Position numbers and translations under genes: made by a program
DNA from: Periplaneta americana
Taxonomy: Eukaryota > Arthropoda > Insecta > Blattodea > Blattidae
Direction: 5' to 3'
NCBI RefSeq assembly: GCF_040183065.1
Contig: NC_091117.1
Span: 120,148,726-120,212,725, forward strand
DNA: 64,000 nt
Shown here: positions 1-12,481 of the stretch, in pieces
Layout: every line of letters begins with the position of its first letter
How positions within the stretch are numbered: position 1 is the stretch's first letter
Notes under the pieces: model-generated
The model's input: only the letters and a program-made list of their open reading frames with translations
What the model was told of the DNA's origin: nothing
Database searches by the model: none

Positions 1-1043
1 TTGTCCTTGATGAGTGCATCCTCGTCACTCGCCGGACGATTATGCTTTGGAATTCCAGGTCGCCCTGGATGTCCTCCTCATCTGTGTGAATATCTATTCC
101 TCTTAGAACGAATCGCAGAGGCTTGTCGTTCTTGGGGCGCAGCAAGTTGTACGCTACTCCCCGTTCGGTCAGGAACCTGCAAAGATTTGCGTAGTCCCTT
201 TCGCAAACAGTTTTCACGGCCGTCCCGCCGCGCGCACTGTACGAGCATAAGCCCAACGGTTCGTATTCGGCCTTGAACTCTAAGTTCAGTCGGCCCAGCG
301 AGCCAGTGAAGGCTGGCGTAATAATAACGGGTGTGATATCACCACGTCGCCTAGTGAGGGCAGTCTCAACATCATCTTCCTCGTCCTCACTCTCCGACAC
401 GTGAGTACGAGCTGGGGAAGGGGGGCGGGGAACTGCCTCATCTACCTCAGGGGCAGCAGCCGTCTCCTGTGGGGCCTCAGGTTCGGCGGGGGGTGCTGCC
501 TCCTCGGTCACGACTTGAAGAATCGCCGCCTCTAATTGCTCCAAGGTAGAGAGCCGATCTCTCTTCCTTGGTGAGCTCACTAGCGGAAGGAATGCCGCCC
601 TGCTCAGTCTTAGCTGAGCCCTTCTTCTTCTTCTTTTTGGCCTTAATGACCTGAAGTGTGCCGGACCCAGATGGAATCGGCGGCACTTCATCAGCCAAGA
701 CCGTAACACCACGGCTATTCAGTCCGCTAGGACCGGGCAAGTCAATACGTGTCACCTCAGTGACCTTGGGAGGGGTGGGCTTTCTCGGGAGTCCTGAAGG
801 GACTGGGATGGTGGTAGGGGGACGAAGCTCAAGGATCTCCGCAACGGGGACCGGGACAGGCGGCGTCCGTACAGGACCAGCCGATCGCAGGTTCCGACGC
901 CTGGGCGGAGGAGTAATCTGCGCGGGACGCGACACGCTCAAGTAGGAGGTGGTGGGCCCTGTCTGGCTAGTGCAAACTAGCAACCGCTTTACGCCACCTG
1001 CAGTAGGATGGCTCGTGGCCTTGTTGCTCTTAACTGGAGCCAT
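1..1043 (-). pseudogene. ORF1 (gag-like) of a Jockey-type LINE, frameshifted and cut by the window edge
   Basis: Minus-strand reading starts at the ATG ending at 1043. It begins MAPVKSNK, is rich in Pro, Ser and Arg, and has a lysine run near residue 135. The 188-codon frame closes at 477, but a second frame continues the same protein style from about 575 downward: an acidic stretch (SESEDEED, about 385-395), then at 270-1 a domain reading CERDYANLCRFLTERG, FVLRGIDIHTDEEDI and VTRM. This resembles the PRE_C2HC-type domain that precedes the CCHC knuckles in ORF1 of Jockey/X-element LINEs. The CCHC part would lie beyond the window. The frame change falls near 557-566 in a GA-rich run, consistent with loss of two bases. 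ORF1 proteins of this class bind element RNA for retrotransposition. Family assignment is from pattern recognition; the exact clade is unsure. Confidence 0.65.
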
Positions 1044-2034
1044 TCGAATTAGAGATTCGATCCTGTCAGGGGGAGAAACCTAAGCGGCACTCTGTCCGCA
1101 GTGCAAGAACCTGCTAGGCCCCTTTCCCACTAAGGGTGGAAGCCCAGCAGTTACGCCCGACCGGTCGCCGAAGCCTAGCCCGGTTAGCCGATCGCAACAA
1201 GCGTTGCGGAGCCCGCCGGGGACCGTCGGTTTGGTTCGCTAATTTCGTTGGCCCTGATAAGGGCCGGACGAAAATTCGCGTAGCCCTCAGAAGGGCCGGG
1301 CAATAGTAGAAGAGTGGAGGGCGGAAAGCAAATTAGCCCGAAGGCCCTGCCTTTGGGCAGTCACTCCGGCACGAAGGCACAGAGTCTCTCCCTAGCAGGA
1401 AGCCTGCCTAGGGGCCGAGGACGGCTAGGGGTCTCCTCGAGAGAGGACCCAATCCCCGACCGGGATCCGCCTGGCCTAGGGAAGTTAGTGCGCACAGCCC
1501 TCCGTAGGCTGCGCGGCTTTCTTCGCGCTGAGCGCCGGTGCGGCAATGGAACCAATAGGCTGCTCTTTAAGAAGTGCCGATTACGTAGGTGTCCGCCGCC
1601 TGGCCGACAGAAGTACGATGCTCGGCGCCTCGAGCCTCCCTGGCCGAGAGCTGCTTGGCTGCTGCGCTCGCTTGCTGCTGTAGAACTGAGGAATCTGGTT
1701 GGTTGTCCGCTGTAGCTGCTTTCGCCGGTGCGCCAATCAGAAGGCCTCAGGACACGTCTTGCTCCTTTCACGTCCAAGAAAGAATCTCCTGACCTGGCAT
1801 TGTGTCCAAGCCATATTTATACCCCTCGGAACAATGGTGGTTGAGGACGCCGTTGACGTCACAGTGCCTGGGGGTATCTATACTGCCAACGTGACTCGTC
1901 GCCGCGCAATCTTTGCTTTCTCCCTCACAAGAGGGAAAAAAGCGAGCCAACCTGCTTTCTGAGAGAGAGAAAGCAGCGACTCTCATTTGCGCGGGTAGGT
2001 TTGAACCGTTTAAAGTAGGACGCACGGGCATCGA
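1044..2034 (-). mobile_element. GC-rich 5' UTR of the Jockey-like LINE
   Basis: About 1 kb directly upstream of the ORF1 start is much richer in G+C than the DNA beyond 2035, where composition drops abruptly to AT-rich. There is no long open frame that looks coding in either direction. The change at about 2030-2036 (minus strand begins near TCGATGCCCGTGCG) is my estimate of the element's 5' end. LINEs of this type carry an internal promoter here; I cannot point to its exact elements. If correct, this copy reaches its 5' end, which is unusual among LINE insertions. Confidence 0.5.
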
Positions 2035-2036
2035 GA

Positions 2037-2475
2037 ATTGATATACACAACAAAATAGAGGGCAGAATAGTAGGGAAGTAGTAAGTTATGTGTTGTAAAA
2101 TAGAGAAAAGGGAAATTTATACAAATAATTTCGGAGAAAATATCTGAAAAATAATGATTAAGAGCAGGTAGACTTGAGAATAGAGAATAAAATAAATAAA
2201 TAATATAAATTATTCAGGAAGGGAATATGCAGTATTAAACAGAAAAGCGAGAAATCGAAGGGAGGCAGTCTAGGTATGAGAGAGAGAATAGAATAGGATA
2301 GATAGGGAAGAATAGATAGTAACTCATTTAAAACAGAAGAACAGGTAGTAGTCAGAAAATACTTGGCAAATGAATATATTAATAGAAAAGGGTGATATGT
2401 ATTAAAGGGATGGTGGAACGAAAAGCAGAAATGTTATGGTGCACCATAAATATGAATTGTATAGTTGGCTGACAA
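2037..2475. other. No gene seen; purine-rich plus strand
   Basis: Plus strand is dominated by A and G with short GATAG/GAATAG-like runs. No coding, RNA or mobile-element signal recognised. Confidence 0.5.
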
Positions 2476-2479
2476 ATAA

Positions 2480-2602
2480 ATATATCACATATCATATCAT
2501 ATCATATCATATCATATCATATCATATCATATCATATCATATCATATCATATATCTATATCATATCATATCATATCATATCATATCATATCTTATCATAT
2601 AT
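2480..2602. repeat. Pentanucleotide satellite (ATATC)n
   Basis: Nearly uninterrupted pentamer repeat, about 24 units, with small interruptions near 2550 and 2592. It is the reverse complement of the much longer (ATATG)n array at 11.6-12.25 kb. Confidence 0.95.
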
Positions 2603-4029
2603 TCGCTAGGCCTATATCATTATGTAGAGTGATATCTTTGGAAAAACATAAAATAAAAAGCTGTGACGTGAAAACGGCTACCCTTTATTTTTCAATAATC
2701 CGTAAATACACCCTTCGACATGGAAAATGGTCGCTTTCCTGTAGCGTCAATTTGTCCAAGTGTCGTTCGGATTAATGCGAGATTCACACGGATAAATATT
2801 AAGCATCGAGGTCCGAGGATGTAATCAAGTCATAGCAGTGACGCAGACGTATCTGTATGTCAGGAAATAGTATATTCTCTACGACGCTTTTATGACTTAG
2901 CGATAGAGCTATTTCTTCTCGTTACAAAGACCGGGCTTCGAATCTCCCTATATAAAACGCACACGATGATTCCAGAACTATTCCAAGGTGGGACTTAGTC
3001 TCGACAAAGCGACCAAGTTCCGTGTCAAAAGTTGTACAGATAAGGAAATAAAATTTGGAGATCCCTTAATGTATAAGTTTCGTTTACAACATACTGCGCA
3101 TGTGCAGTAAACAAGAGTCACTGTATGTATGCTACTTGTGGACAGTCGTATGAAATTGTTTCCTACATACAGGTGGACTCCCATCAATGCTCGCTCCAAA
3201 TTTTAATTCCGTATCTGTACATCCGAAAGGCTGGGAGTTTTGATCACATCAGACCTTCATATGCCCATTGTGTACATTACACAATTAACACCCTAAAGCT
3301 AATTCTTCTCGTGTGTCATATCTTAGGGTACGTTTTGAAAATCTGAGAGAATTTTTGCTTTAAAATCATCAGTATCCATGAGTTGCTGTGGTAGATATCT
3401 TACAAAATCTCAAAACGATATCTTCTAGTGCTAGGTCTGGAAATTTTGGAGGTTCCGTAATTCATTCACCTCAACCAAACCAAATGGTGCCAAATGTTAT
3501 TCAGAAAATCACAAACGTCTTTTTCTTAATAAGGTGGTGCGCCATTCTGCTGTAACACCATGTCTGTGTGATTTCCTTGTCGCTGCTGTAGTATGAAGAG
3601 CGAATGTGATCCATTTCTGCAGATACTGTAATACCTAAAGAAGTTTCACGCGATTGAGATAGAGTTTTAAATAATATCGACAAGTTGTGTATGGGATAGT
3701 CATTTCTGAGGACTAAGATTCTTCTTAGGACTTGCAGTTATAGCAGCTTCGGTTTGAAGAACACACCTATGTCCACCAATGCATGTGTCAACAAAATCCA
3801 CTTTCTTTAAACGTGTGATGCCATAACATAATTGACGTGTAGATCGGAACTCTCCGAAAACTATACTCACAGCAAAAAATGATGTTAAAATGACTTTAAA
3901 ATTATGTAACACAGAACATGCATTTAACTCGTCGTCTTGCAGTAAACGGCGTTTCATATATTTAGTCGTTGCTAAGAGATAATCTGTTTTCTTTATATCG
4001 TAAAAGGAATGATACAAAACCCCTGTACC
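2603..4029. other. No gene or element recognised
   Basis: AT-rich sequence with only short open frames (the longest, about 105 codons on the minus strand at 3700-4017, has no recognisable domain and an unremarkable composition). Nothing supportable. Confidence 0.5.
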
Positions 4030-4215
4030 GAACGTGTTGACTCAGTTCGCAATGTTTGAGATTCGCATTCGGGAGGTTCCGGGTTCAAATCCCGCGGCTG
4101 GCCAATCTGTTTGGGATTTTTTCATGGTTCCCCTATCACAAAGGAAAATCCGGTTTGAAACTTTACATACCATGATTCATCACCACCTCAATCATCAATA
4201 TCATAAACATTAATC
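4030..4215 (+). mobile_element. tRNA-derived SINE
   Basis: A tRNA-like head occupies about 4034-4103: A-box-like TGACTCAGTTCGCAATG and a clear B-box GGGTTCAAATCCCG. It is followed by the body motif TTTGGGATTTTTTCATGG, which matches the central segment of other SINEs in this window (for example near 26385 and 48355). The 3' limit is vague. Degenerate copy, not a functional tRNA. Confidence 0.65.
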
Positions 4216-4431
4216 AAAATATAATAACTTCTACATGAACATTAGCCGTCTGTAACACACAGCAATAAAAACAGAAACTCAACAATAGTAAAAACGGCCT
4301 ACTGATAATATACTCAAAGATCGAAACACCCCATATGACCACAGCTGTTAAAGCGTGTATAAATAGTCTTAACAAAAAAGAAGTCATGTTGAAACTGAAA
4401 TGACATTTGTATCATTCCTGATATCATTATA

Positions 4432-5127
4432 CAGTGTGTTTAAAAAGTATCCAATATTTTAGAAGGTGCTATTATGCATCAAAACAAGAAAATAATGTCT
4501 AATAAACATGGATCCTACAACACATACTTTCTGAGATCTGAACTGTTGTCCATAGGAGGTGCTCAATGTGACATCCGTTCATGACAATGCATTCCTCTGC
4601 CCCTCGGCGTAACGAATCACGCACTCTTTGAAATTTGTTTTAATATGTCAATAAGAAAGTCCTAATAACAATCCCCAGGTAATCTCTGTGGTAGTACGTA
4701 TGGTCATATTAATCTATCATCAAGAACGTCTGCCCATAAGTTGATTGACAATCAGTGCTGATGCCTTGTTTCTTCAACTCCATGGGGATTTTCATCACCC
4801 TACACATGCTGATTACGAAAATCCACAACACCATCTCTTCTGAATCCCGCTCATATCCGCTACCAGGCTTTTGTTTTCAGTATTCCTTGCGACTTATCAT
4901 TACTCCATGCCAGGGTTGTCAACTACGGTATGATTATCTGGTAGCCTGCTGTATTGTAGGGCGGAGAAATGCATTGCCATGAATGGACGTCACATTGAGC
5001 ACCTTTTATGAACAAGTATTCAGATCTCAGAAAGTATGTGTTGTAGGACCCATGTTTATTAGACATTTTCTTATTTTGATGCATACTATCACCTCCTAAA
5101 ACATGGGATACTTTTTAAAACATCCTG
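4432..5127. mobile_element. Non-autonomous DNA transposon with long TIRs and TA duplication
   Basis: The ends are inverted copies: CAGTGTGTTTAAAAAGTATC at the left and CAGGATGTTTTAAAAAGTAT on the complement of the right. Homology extends inward about 190 bp on each side, including ACACATACTTTCTGAGATC in both arms. TA dinucleotides flank both ends (4430-4431 and 5128-5129), as in Tc1/mariner insertions. The internal part shows no recognisable transposase, so it was probably mobilised in trans. Confidence 0.8.
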
Positions 5128-5129
5128 TA

Positions 5130-6153
5130 GGCTATAGCCATTTTACTTAATTTTTATGTATCCTATTTTTAAATTGTTCAGGCTGTATATTAATTTGTTT
5201 AGTCTACATGTCACAGAACCATTTTGTACTGAACGAAAAATGTTACGCCTAATTGATGTTATTGCACAATTCTTACAGTTACCTCTTCAACGTCGTCGAT
5301 TTATTTCAATTTTTTGTTTATTAACGTGATGTGCCTATAACTTGTTTTGAAATATTATGGTATGAAGTTAGGACTAATATCATTAACCGAATAGAACCTG
5401 CCAATTATGCAGTACCCATTTATATTAAATGTAAGTTTCCCCTGAAAATCAGGAATCGAGCTGCAATTTAGAAACCAAAACCACTAACTACTGTGTATTT
5501 TCTTGTATAAAATAAAATTAAGTGTAAATTATATTATTCTTTGTGTGTCTACTGCAGGAATTGTGTATTACAAGGGATCCGCAGTTGAGAGGTTAATCTA
5601 AAAGTGCTACTATGCGATGCTACGCGTGCCCTAATCTAGGGAAAGGTATTACTGCCAACTAGCGGGAAGGGAATTACATGCAAAGCCTTTACACACAGAG
5701 ACCAACAACATCGCTGTCGCATTGTTGACACTGTGAATATACCGGCTCAACTCTGTCGCCTATTCCATTGTGCTGCAGTGTTGCAGGATCATATCCTGCT
5801 GAAACGAACAGTGGTCGCACATTTAAGGAATAAATTATCAGTATATTCATGGCACTTAAGTGCTGAAAGTAGGTCAAAGGGTACGCAAATAGTACCTTAT
5901 ACTGACTGAAGATAAGAATATACGAGCGTTTCTTAGTATTCGTGCCACAAGACTAGGAACGAATCAAAATTTCTGTCCGTAACATCATCGCAATTTATTT
6001 ATCTTGCTGTATTTTATTAATACCAAACTTGAACATACGATACATCAGCGTTTTAGGTGTATGGAAGTAGGGCTAGCATTTTGATGAAATTCCATCTTTT
6101 TTTCTAGTAAGCTAGAAACATTGCTGCTTTAGTATCTATATGTTATGTGATAA
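5130..6153. other. No gene or element recognised
   Basis: AT-rich, short frames only. Nothing I can support. Confidence 0.5.
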
Positions 6154-7190
6154 CCTGATGCCCGGTTTCTGGTACACCTCAGTTAACTCAACTGCTCTTA
6201 TAAATTTAACTACATTGATAACTTTCATGAGTTTCCGGAAAGTTAAATGTAGATTTATCAGCGTTTGTAACTAACAGTTGAGGTAACTTAAAGTTCACTA
6301 TCTATTGTCGTCCATAGATGTCTGCACCAGTCTTTTGTTAGTGATTTTTTAGTTATTTATAGTTACTTTTGTTTGCAGAAGTTTTTAGTAGTAATATGGC
6401 TGATAGGTACACAGTGAGGTCTGTACTACTAGTAGGTGCCAGGCATTTTAATTAAAGAACCGTGTGATAGACGACAGTGTACATGTACACTTCCAACTCA
6501 ATCGTCATATGATTAAAAAAGCAATAATTGTTGGTATTTGGCGTGATCATCGAGGTAAATAATACTAATAGAGAGAGAACTAGATGTAACTTCTGCTTCA
6601 AAACTCCAACCGTATTCAGCTGTGGTGGCTATGACAGCCATATTCATAAATATATTAAAATATTTTACATTCGCCCATATGAATGTTTTCAGGTATTCAA
6701 ATGAACTTTTCAGAGCCCGAAATGACATTGGCATTGGTAGAACACCCAAAAATAAAATATTCCTCGACTGACGACATACAATCTAAAGTTGATGACGAAA
6801 ATTAAGCTTGAGATGTTCGAAATTGTCTTTATAAACACACATTATCCTAATATATCATAGAAAGTAAAACATTTACCGTAAGTTGTGTAAATAAAACGTC
6901 AAGTTTTTAAAACTATACAGATTATAGTAAATTATATGGTCTATATTATTATCTAATATTAGTTGTTATAGTTTACGAAACAGTAATACAGTAGCGCCGC
7001 ATATCAGTATTTGTTCGAATCAGCCAGGTAACTACAGGCCGAGGTATAGTTACAAGTTGACGCTCAAATAACTGTAAACATAACGATAACTATTGTTTCA
7101 AAAACTCATTTTAAATATATAAGCATGTTAAATCATAGATAACTCTCTCTGTATTGGTAACTGTCTTTCCAGAAACCGAGCATGAGTGTT
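6154..7190. mobile_element. Possible inverted-repeat element, weak
   Basis: Left end reads TGATGCCCGGTTTCTGG; the complement of the right end reads TCATGCTCGGTTTCTGG. Both are followed by related AACTG/GTTAAC-rich sequence. I could not find a clean target duplication or coding sequence, so this is only a candidate. Confidence 0.35.
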
Positions 7191-8407
7191 TTAAAACATA
7201 TTTGTTAGGACATTTTTTGCATTTTTTTTACCTCTTACAACTCATAAGAGCATTTTTTGTTTTATTCCTTCATTTTTGGGGTATTTTGATTTAATGTGAA
7301 ATATTATTTATTTCCTTTCATATTTTCTCTATATATTTTTTCAATTAATACCCATTATTTAATATATTATTTTAATCGTTTTTCTACACAAATATTGTCA
7401 TTTTAACATAGTACACCCCCACGTAATGGATTAGTCCAACCACCCTTTCAATATAGACTCCTTTATACTTGATAGTCCCAGAAAAGAGTGGCCTTGTGGT
7501 GGACTACATGGAACTACATCAGGTAAAATAATTAATTAAAGTGTACTACTTAGAAAAATTATGTAAAATTAAATAAACTTGAATATTGGTGCTAGAATTT
7601 AATTTCATTACTAGTCTAAATATTAATATTCCTACTAAGCCAATTATGTAAGATCAGTTTTATGGCATTTTTGAAAGATTTTCAGTTCATAAATGCATTG
7701 TTTTTAGGGAATTTTTTCATGATCAATACGTCATCAAAATCCTAGCCCTAATGATAAAGATCACACATATACCATAATTTCGAGCTTCGTGTGATGTATG
7801 GTCCTAATTGAACGATACTACGTAAATGTATGATGATTTTCATTTCTGCGAAACTGTGGTGACATAAACCTAATTTTACATTAAAAATATGTAGACCGAT
7901 TCTATTTTATAGGCACCTGTCCAACAAAAAACAAATATGGTGCTTGGTGTTAAGTTTTCGCGGGGTAAAACCGTTTCCCCTGCCAACATTACACCATTGC
8001 TCCATTAATCACCCTCATGCAATGTAGTTAGAGCAACGATTACGGCAGATAAAAGAACCACAGGTTATGCGCGCCGCTTATAAATGGTAACACCAGCGCG
8101 AATGACATAAAGTCAAATACCGGCAACTAGGTGAAAGAAATTACTTAGTTGCGCGTAATAACGCCTTATTGATACAGGATAATTTAGTTGAAGTGGATAT
8201 AGTCAGTTGTAAGTTCTCTTTAACATTTTAAAGTTCGAACAGCTGTAGCAGTGAACATGATTGTCTGTATTTTTTCTTATGTTTCTTCGCAAAAGTAATT
8301 CTGTGTTTTTAATAGATATAGAGTTAATTGAAAATATAAACTATACATATGATTTTAAAATAGGAAATTATATAATATTTTGTTGGAAGTAGATGTTTTT
8401 AAAATAG

Positions 8408-8408
<1 letters not shown>
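7191..8408. other. No gene or element recognised
   Basis: AT-rich DNA with a slightly more GC-balanced patch at about 7950-8130. No domain, RNA or terminal repeats recognised. Confidence 0.5.

Positions 8409-8440
<32 letters not shown>
8408..8440. repeat. (TA)n microsatellite
   Basis: Uninterrupted alternating TA of about 30 bases. Confidence 0.95.
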
Positions 8441-8441
<1 letters not shown>

Positions 8442-8586
8442 CATGACTTCCTAAATATAAAATTATTTTTAAAATGCATACAAGAACTTAAAAGCACAGC
8501 TTACGAAAATTTATTCTTATAGTAATGCTTCAGTATGAAAGTGATAGTGAATTATGTCACTGATGTGAAATGTGTATTTAAAGTAC

Positions 8587-8587
<1 letters not shown>

Positions 8588-8636
<49 letters not shown>

Positions 8637-8666
8637 CACAGTAATAATAACAATAACAATCATAGA

Positions 8667-8716
<50 letters not shown>
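8588..8716. repeat. (AAT)n microsatellite abutting a LINE fragment
   Basis: About 130 bp of AAT units with a short interruption (8636-8665). It directly precedes the truncated LINE coding sequence, whose own 3' tail is also (AAT)n at 9349-9389. Confidence 0.9.
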
Positions 8717-8718
<2 letters not shown>

Positions 8719-9345
8719 TTCAAATATCTTGGAGCAACAGTAACAAATATAAATGACACTCGGGAGGAAATTAAACGCAGAATAAATATGGGAAATGCGT
8801 GTTATTATTCGGTTGAGAAGCTCTTATCATCCAGTCTGCTGTCGAAAAATCTGAAAGTTAGAATTTATAAAACAGTTATATTACCGGTTCTTCTGTATGG
8901 TTGTGAAACTTGGACTATCACTCTGAGAGAGGAACATAGGTTCAGGGTGTTTGAGAATAAGGTGCTAAGGAAAATATTTGGGGCTAAGAGGGATGAAGTT
9001 ACAGGAGAATGGAGAAAGTTACACAACACAGAACTGCACGCATTGTATTCTTCACCTGACATAATTAGGAACATTAAATCCAGACGTTTGAGATGGGCAG
9101 GGCATGTAGCACGTATGGGCGAATCCAGAAATGCATATAGAGTGTTAGTTGGGAGACCGGAGGGAAAAAGACCTTTAGGGAGGCCGAGACGTAGATGGGA
9201 GGATAATATTAAAATGGATCTGAGGGAGGTGGGGTATGATGATAGAGACTGGATTAATCTTGCACAGGATAGGGACCGCTGGCGGGCTTATGTGAGGGCG
9301 GCAATGAACCTTCGGGTTCCTTAAAAGCCATTTGTAAGTAAGTAA

Positions 9346-9389
<44 letters not shown>
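8717..9389 (+). pseudogene. LINE reverse-transcriptase C-terminus, 5'-truncated, with tail
   Basis: The frame runs through FKYLGATVTN, VILPVLLYGCETWT, IRNIKSRRLRWAGHVARM and GRPRRRWEDNIKMDL and ends at 9324 after AMNLRVP. This is the thumb/C-terminal region of a non-LTR reverse transcriptase; the catalytic palm is missing, so the copy is 5'-truncated exactly at an (AAT)n tract. After the stop come CATTTGTAAGTAAGTAAG and an (AAT)n tail. The coding part is uninterrupted, so the insertion is fairly young. Two other copies of the family occur in the window: 34328-34480 (plus) and 55521-56160 (minus). Confidence 0.9.
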
Positions 9390-10189
9390 CGTCATATCAT
9401 ATAACGATTACACAAACGGAAGGCGACCGATGCACCAAAATTTAAGAGGTGATTCTACATGTTAAATGTAACAAAGCTTTTCTTACACTTTTCCTTCGAT
9501 GAAGCATCGTTAAGAAAGAAAAAAAATAGTCTTTGCCCAATATTTGCAGCACTATTGCGGTAATGGCCTGACAGAAATGGCTGATTGCTATACAAGCAGA
9601 TAGGTAAAAAATAATCTTAACAGTTGATATCGCAAATCTTTTTTTGCATCTCAAACCATTTAGCCATGAATTTAAATTGAATAACTGCAAAAATCGTTAA
9701 TAGATCTTGCAGCGCACTGCCGCGCGTCACAGGCAGAGGGTGAGGGAAAGGTGGGGAGTGCAGGCCTCGCTTGGTAGAGTTATTGCAGTAGCTGTGATGT
9801 TGCCAAATGCTTCACAGGAACATAACGATTTCCTCTAAAACGGTGAATGTTAGAGAAAAACTTATTTCGATTTTTCAAATCTCTCCTCATGATCTATTGC
9901 CAGTTTCATTTTGGTGCAGAGGTTACCATTCACCCCGTAGAGCTAGCGGTCTGTTTCAGTCTCCAAGTGAATTTCGTCTGTTTGTTGTTTCTGGAGTCTC
10001 CCAAGTCCTCCTTTTACTTTGTGCTGATATTCCGTAGGTAGACCAAGGCCTATGTGTCACCAGTCATTCCTGACATATGTTGTATCCAATTTGTTTTGTG
10101 CTTTCTTTCTTCTGTAATTCATGTCATTTCTAAATATTTTCATTTCAAGTACCTACTACAATGAGGCATATTCCGCTGTTCACCTCAGG
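9390..10189. other. No gene recognised
   Basis: AT-rich apart from a GC-richer patch at about 9700-9790. No recognisable domain in the short frames present. Confidence 0.5.
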
Positions 10190-10700
10190 AATGAAGTACT
10201 TTGGCTAATTTGTGCTAAAAATATCGGTACACCATTTTGTTGATATTAATATTGAGATTACGATGCTTGACTTGTACGAAAATTTTATTCTCCGCACGAT
10301 ATTAATACTAATATCAAATATAATATACTAAAACTGAACGTATCGGTATGTTATTTTATTGGTACGACAATTGATAATACGCTGTTTTATTGTTCCACAA
10401 CCCGAACATACGATATGGCATTACTACGAAAATGGTAAAGTCCGACAGTTTTAATATTACGGAATCAAACTATTGTATGTATAATATTAATGTGAAAATA
10501 AGATATATAATGTATCTGATTCCTAGTACAATGAAATGTCCCATATTTGATTGATACAACTGATTATACGATACTTTCTTTTCAAGAATGTTGATTTCCA
10601 TGAAAACTGGACGTAAAATACTTATTTCACTTGAAAACACAACGCACGATACTCCTTGGATGCAACAAGTGAAGGTAAGATCCGGAAAATGAATGTATAA
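10190..10700. repeat. Strongly diverged tandem repeat, about 31-bp period
   Basis: Successive blocks of about 31 bases follow the pattern TTTATTGGTACGACAATTGA... then TTTATTGTTCCACAACCCGA..., each ending in an AACATACGATAT-like segment. The best-preserved blocks lie at about 10355-10430. The same pattern recurs at 15.77-16.13 kb. Confidence 0.55.
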
Positions 10701-11610
10701 TGTTATTACAAACTAGCGAACATAATTTCGATTAATATAATTTTTAAACAAAACGAGAAGACAAGATGAACTAATCGGCTGTGGAATGTGTGGATAAAAT
10801 AATTGTTCGCTAAAATACATGCTACCATTGTTAATATGCATAAATTATGCTTAAAAAAAAACAAATGTTTTTAGCCATTTAGCGTCTTTATTGCATATAT
10901 TTTCCAAGTTTATAAAGAATTACTTAAAATATTCAAATAAAAATTGGTTTAGTGAAATTTTATGTTGTAGAAACATCACTGTCAGATTAAGAAGTTCCGA
11001 AAAAAGTATATCTGAGAAACATCCATTATACCATATTTTCTTATTGTGCATTAATTGGGAAGCTTGAAGAAACTGGTTCACGTCATGATAAAATGGTCGG
11101 AAAGAATTACTCATATTCAGATCGCAGTTTATTCATGAAAGCAAAACCTAGCTAGAGAGTGCTAATGTGTTAACCCTTTCTTACCTATAGATACCATATG
11201 GCAATAATTAACTTCATAGCATTTATATACTTGTGTGTTACATATGAAGGTAAATTTTGCTGGATAACTTCTATTTCAATACATTTTCATCAATATAGTT
11301 TTGTTTCAAATGTTGCCACTCCCGTAACTTGGTCCTAATACAGCTATTTGTTTCAACATGGATTGCTTGTAAATTTAATTTGCGTTGGAAAGGGTTAAGT
11401 AAATGCCATACACTACTATTTGGAAAATGTTATGCATATATCTGAAAATGTATATTCATTCGTTAACTCGTGAAACCAAATGCATTCGTATGCCGTAGAT
11501 CGTAGTAAGAAACTTATGGTGGGGGGGTAAGTGAGCTTGTTAGCTTGCAAGTGGAAGCGTAGCGAGGGAGGGAAGCTTCTCAGTCCATTTTTTTCTTCTC
11601 CTCACGCGCA
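10701..11610. other. No gene recognised
   Basis: AT-rich sequence; a small GC-richer patch with a G7 run at 11521-11527. Nothing identifiable. Confidence 0.5.
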
Positions 11611-11611
11611 G

Positions 11612-12250
11612 GTATATGATATGATATGATATGATATGATATGATATGATATGATATGATATGATATGATATGATATGATATGATATGATATGATATGAT
11701 ATGATATATGATATGATATGATATGATATGATATGATATGATATGATATGATATGATATGATATGATATGATATGATATGATATGATACGATATGATACG
11801 ATATGATATATGATATGATATGATATGATATGATATGATATGATATGATATATGGTATGATATGATATGATATGATATGATATGGTATGGTATAGTATGG
11901 TATTATATGATATGATATGATATGATATGATATGATAATTATGATATATGGTGTGATATGATATGGTATAGTATGGTATTATATGATATGATATATGATA
12001 TATATGATATGATATGATATGATATGATATGATATGATATGATATGATATGATATGATATGATATGATATGATATGATATATGATATATGATATGATATG
12101 ATATATTATGATATGATATATGTTATGATATGATATGATATGATATGATACGATATGATATGATATGATATGATATGATATGATATGATATGATATGATA
12201 TGATATGATATGATATGATATGATATGATATGATATGATATGATATGATA
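11612..12250. repeat. Long pentanucleotide satellite (ATATG)n
   Basis: About 640 bp of GATAT/ATATG units with scattered variants (ATATGG, ATATAGT, ATACG) clustered at 11880-12010. The clean flanks and variant centre suggest repeated local expansion. It is inverted relative to the array at 2.5 kb. Confidence 0.95.
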
Positions 12251-12481
12251 CTTATGAGTCAAAAAGCATCTATAATGTTATGATGTACCTTCATATTTCT
12301 GTATTTAAGAAACACCATAACTTATCATTACATTATTTGCCATTTCAGTACTTTTTTCTCCTCATCAGCTACTTTTTTCTCCTCTGTTCCTATTGTAAAA
12401 ATAATGACTTTCTCTACCCAACAATTCAAACACCACTTTTCTTCTGAGCTATCAATTCAGTTTATATAACTCACAACACAC
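12251..12481. other. Spacer between two satellite arrays
   Basis: Pyrimidine-rich plus strand (CTTTTTTCTCCTC repeated twice near 12353-12385). No gene. Confidence 0.5.

Noticed and set aside
3700-4017. 105-codon minus-strand frame as a gene
   Set aside because: No domain, no signal of coding composition, AT-rich context; length is expected by chance.
8517-8759. Open frames of poly-Asn, poly-Ile and poly-Leu type across the (AAT)n tract
   Set aside because: Pure microsatellite translation in every frame; not a gene.
11939-12262. 107-codon frame repeating YHIIS
   Set aside because: Translation of the pentamer satellite.
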